From the NCBI GenBank assembly GCA_047629355.1, contig JBLHWU010000300.1, forward strand, positions 1 through 6,714: a DNA stretch of 6,714 nucleotides. Reading direction: 5' to 3'. The notes beneath the pieces were generated by a model. That model did not search any database. It saw nothing but the letters and a program-made list of their open reading frames with translations, and had not been told where the DNA came from. Source of the stretch: CAYUNA01 sp047629355 (lineage in GTDB: Bacteria; Bacteroidota; Bacteroidia; Chitinophagales; Saprospiraceae). A program made the translations under genes and the position numbers. Of the stretch, positions 5,346 through 6,714 are shown piece after piece. The first letter of the stretch is position 1, and each line of letters begins with the position of its first letter.

Positions 5346-5397
5346 TTACCAATAAAAAAAATCGGTGTTTTATTTTTTGACTTTTTATTACTGGTAA
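5346..5397 (-). terminator. Possible terminator of the reductase gene
   Basis: TTACC-AATAAAAA (5346-5358) pairs with TTTTTATT (5382-5389) and GGTAA (5393-5397) with a three-base bulge, 13 pairs in all. It lies 21 bp past the reductase stop on the minus strand, and its far arm holds a run of eight T in that reading. The stem is very AT-rich and the T-run lies within it, so the fit to a classic terminator is only fair. Confidence 0.35.
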
Positions 5398-5418
5398 TTC
5401 TTTATTTTAACCTAAAAC

Positions 5419-6321
5419 CTAACTATTCCGTTCTCCCCCATCTACAGGAATCACTGCTCCATTCACCCATTTTGCCTCATCTCGACACAACAAATAAATC
5501 ATATCCGCAACATCCTCAGGTCGCGTCAATCGCTTAAATGGATTCCGCATCGCCGCATTCAATTTCAATAGTTCACTGCCCGGAATCATCGCCAAACTTT
5601 GCGTGTCCGTCACCCCAGGTTGCACCACATTGCAACGGATACCTAAGGGCGCAAATTCAAGCGCAATACTCCGGCACAAAGCTTCCAAAGTTGCTTTGGC
5701 TGCACTCACCGCCGCATAGCCTTTCCACGATTTTTGACTACCTTCACTGGTCAAGCCAATTACGCGCGCATCGGTTGCAAACAGCTCGTTTTTCACCAAT
5801 AGTTGCACCCAATCTAATAAGCTCAACGCCATATTTTGCAAAGTGATTTCAAAGTCTTTTCTGGAAAGCGTAGGACTATTTTCATCATAGGGACTTTCAA
5901 AAATGGAATCAACGAATTTATAGCTTTCAACAATTCGCTCGTCGTACATAAGCTTTTCAAAATCAATTGGTTGTGCTTCTGACTTAGACAATTGCTTTAA
6001 GTTCCCTTTAGAAATAGAATGAAGCAATAACCGTATTTTTCCGCCGTTTTTTAACTCCTTTTTTAAAACCTCTACGACCTCTAATTGCTTATCTTCGCGA
6101 GTCGCATCAACATTAAAATGCAATAACTTTACACCTAAACTCTCTATAGCCAAAAACGCTCCTTTAATCCATTCCATTTGCTGCCGACGATCGCGGTGCA
6201 AAATGCAAATATTCATCCCTTCATCCGCCATTTTTTTCGCTGTTGCCAAGCCAAACCCACTTGACCCACCAAGAACAATTGCCCAATAGTTTTTACCTTT
6301 AAAATGTGGTAATTCCTTCAT
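5419..6321 (-). CDS. Short-chain dehydrogenase/reductase, enoyl-ACP reductase-like (FabI/FabL type)
   Basis: This is a 300-residue Rossmann-fold reductase. The cofactor loop is GGSSGFG (18-24), and basic residues at 43-46 (RDRR) after the second strand favour NADPH. LLHSISKGN (99-107) stands where classical SDRs have NNAG and resembles the HSI of enoyl-ACP reductases. The catalytic pair Tyr202 and Lys209 is spaced Y-x6-K, as in FabI/FabL, not the Y-x3-K of ordinary SDRs. Ser192, ten residues before the tyrosine, replaces the first FabI tyrosine. The C-terminal VVQPGVTDT and IPVDGG are normal. It is about 40-50 residues longer than FabL because of a segment at about 110-155. It probably reduces a C=C or C=O bond of an acyl chain or polyketide. 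The gene follows the type III polyketide synthase on the same strand after 97 bp and may be co-transcribed with it. The ATG at 6319-6321 has an AT-rich, Shine-Dalgarno-free leader. Confidence 0.88.
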   Translation of the reverse strand: MKELPHFKGKNYWAIVLGGSSGFGLATAKKMADEGMNICILHRDRRQQMEWIKGAFLAIESLGVKLLHFNVDATREDKQLEVVEVLKKELKNGGKIRLLLHSISKGNLKQLSKSEAQPIDFEKLMYDERIVESYKFVDSIFESPYDENSPTLSRKDFEITLQNMALSLLDWVQLLVKNELFATDARVIGLTSEGSQKSWKGYAAVSAAKATLEALCRSIALEFAPLGIRCNVVQPGVTDTQSLAMIPGSELLKLNAAMRNPFKRLTRPEDVADMIYLLCRDEAKWVNGAVIPVDGGERNS

Positions 6322-6380
6322 AATTTAAATAAAATCATCTGCCTAAAAAAGACGCATCAGACCTACAAAAAATCGTTTCC

Positions 6381-6399
6381 ATCCGTCCAATCCGTGTAA
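6381..6399 (+). repeat. ATCCGT direct repeat between the synthase and reductase genes
   Basis: ATCCGTCC is followed directly by AATCCGTGTAA, two copies of an AATCCGT-like octamer. I recall this as a decayed form of a short tandem repeat frequent between genes in Bacteroidota, but with two units in the window it could be chance. It sits in the 97-bp gap and would be in the transcript if the two genes form an operon. Confidence 0.35.
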
Positions 6400-6421
6400 C
6401 TATCTTATCTAATTAGCCGCC

Positions 6422-6714
6422 TTATTTCTCCCATTTCAACAACACACTCTGCGCCGAAAACCCTGGTCCAAAACTCAACATCAATCCTCTATTGCCTTCT
6501 GGAATATCCTTTTCCAAAAAACGTTTCAACACATACAAAACCGTTGCGCTCGACATATTCCCATAATCCCGTAAAACACCTTTTGTTTCGCTCAAATCTT
6601 TCCCTAATTTTCCAAACAACTCCTCTGTAATTTTCACAATCTTCTTCCCTCCAGGGTGAAAAATCAAATGCTGAACATCCTCAATTGTCAAGTTATTCTT
6701 TTCTAAAAACGGAA
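6422..6714 (-). CDS. Type III polyketide synthase (chalcone synthase family), C-terminal part
   Basis: About 96 residues are visible and the reading frame stays open to the right edge, so the gene is cut by the window; the TTG at 6689-6691 is inside the gene, not its start. Three family marks are present in order: FHPGG with the catalytic histidine, YGNMSSATVLYVLKR with the catalytic asparagine, and LSFGPGFSAQSVLLKW, containing the GPGF loop that distinguishes type III polyketide synthases from KASIII. The active-site cysteine lies beyond the window. Such enzymes extend an acyl starter with malonyl-CoA and cyclise the product to resorcinols, pyrones or related aromatics; which one cannot be told here. 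The same-strand reductase downstream could supply or modify the acyl chain. No terminator separates the two genes, which supports an operon. Confidence 0.9.
   Translation of the reverse strand, partial: PFLEKNNLTIEDVQHLIFHPGGKKIVKITEELFGKLGKDLSETKGVLRDYGNMSSATVLYVLKRFLEKDIPEGNRGLMLSFGPGFSAQSVLLKWEK

Noticed and set aside
6422..6691. A short complete gene starting at the TTG at 6689-6691
   Set aside because: The frame continues open to the window edge and the protein lacks most of the polyketide synthase fold, so this is the end of a longer gene.

Overview
This window looks like a chromosomal stretch from a Bacteroidota bacterium, possibly of the Saprospiria or Cytophagia type; the lineage below phylum is a guess. 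The grounds are AT-rich intergenic DNA, no Shine-Dalgarno sequences before the genes, a TAnnTTTG-type -7 box before one gene, a lipoprotein and a beta-barrel-like protein with typical export signals, and several short intergenic repeat motifs of the kind common in this phylum. There is no RNA gene, CRISPR array or transposase gene in the window.

Layout: (1) 1-239, non-coding, with two hairpin structures. (2) 240-1703 minus, a complete cytosolic dipeptidase of the PepD type (M20 family). (3) 1704-2192, non-coding but highly structured: a roughly 230-bp element built as a near-perfectly symmetric array of hairpins, then a further hairpin and a strong terminator. (4) 2193-2855 minus, a lipoprotein of unknown function. 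(5) 2856-3301, non-coding, with a second inverted-repeat module and a terminator. (6) 3302-4045 minus, a SAM-dependent methyltransferase with an N-terminal four-cysteine zinc knuckle. (7) 4046-4382, a divergent intergenic region with degenerate dispersed repeats. (8) 4383-5168 plus, an exported protein that is probably an outer-membrane beta-barrel. (9) 5169-5418, a convergent terminator region with competing inverted repeats. (10) 5419-6321 minus, a short-chain reductase closest in motif spacing to enoyl-ACP reductases. (11) 6422-6714 minus, the C-terminal part of a type III polyketide synthase that runs off the right edge.

Most of the genes look like independent transcription units, with 250-490 bp gaps that carry terminators or repeats. 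The exception is the right end: the polyketide synthase and the reductase share a strand, lie 97 bp apart and plausibly act in one lipid or aryl-polyketide pathway. The most unusual feature is the 1720-1950 element. Its six hairpin centres are placed with exact mirror symmetry, its two halves differ mainly by compensatory changes in the stems, and nearly all loops fit the GNA triloop class known to form very stable single-stranded DNA mini-hairpins. This suggests a mobile or structural DNA/RNA element rather than a gene.
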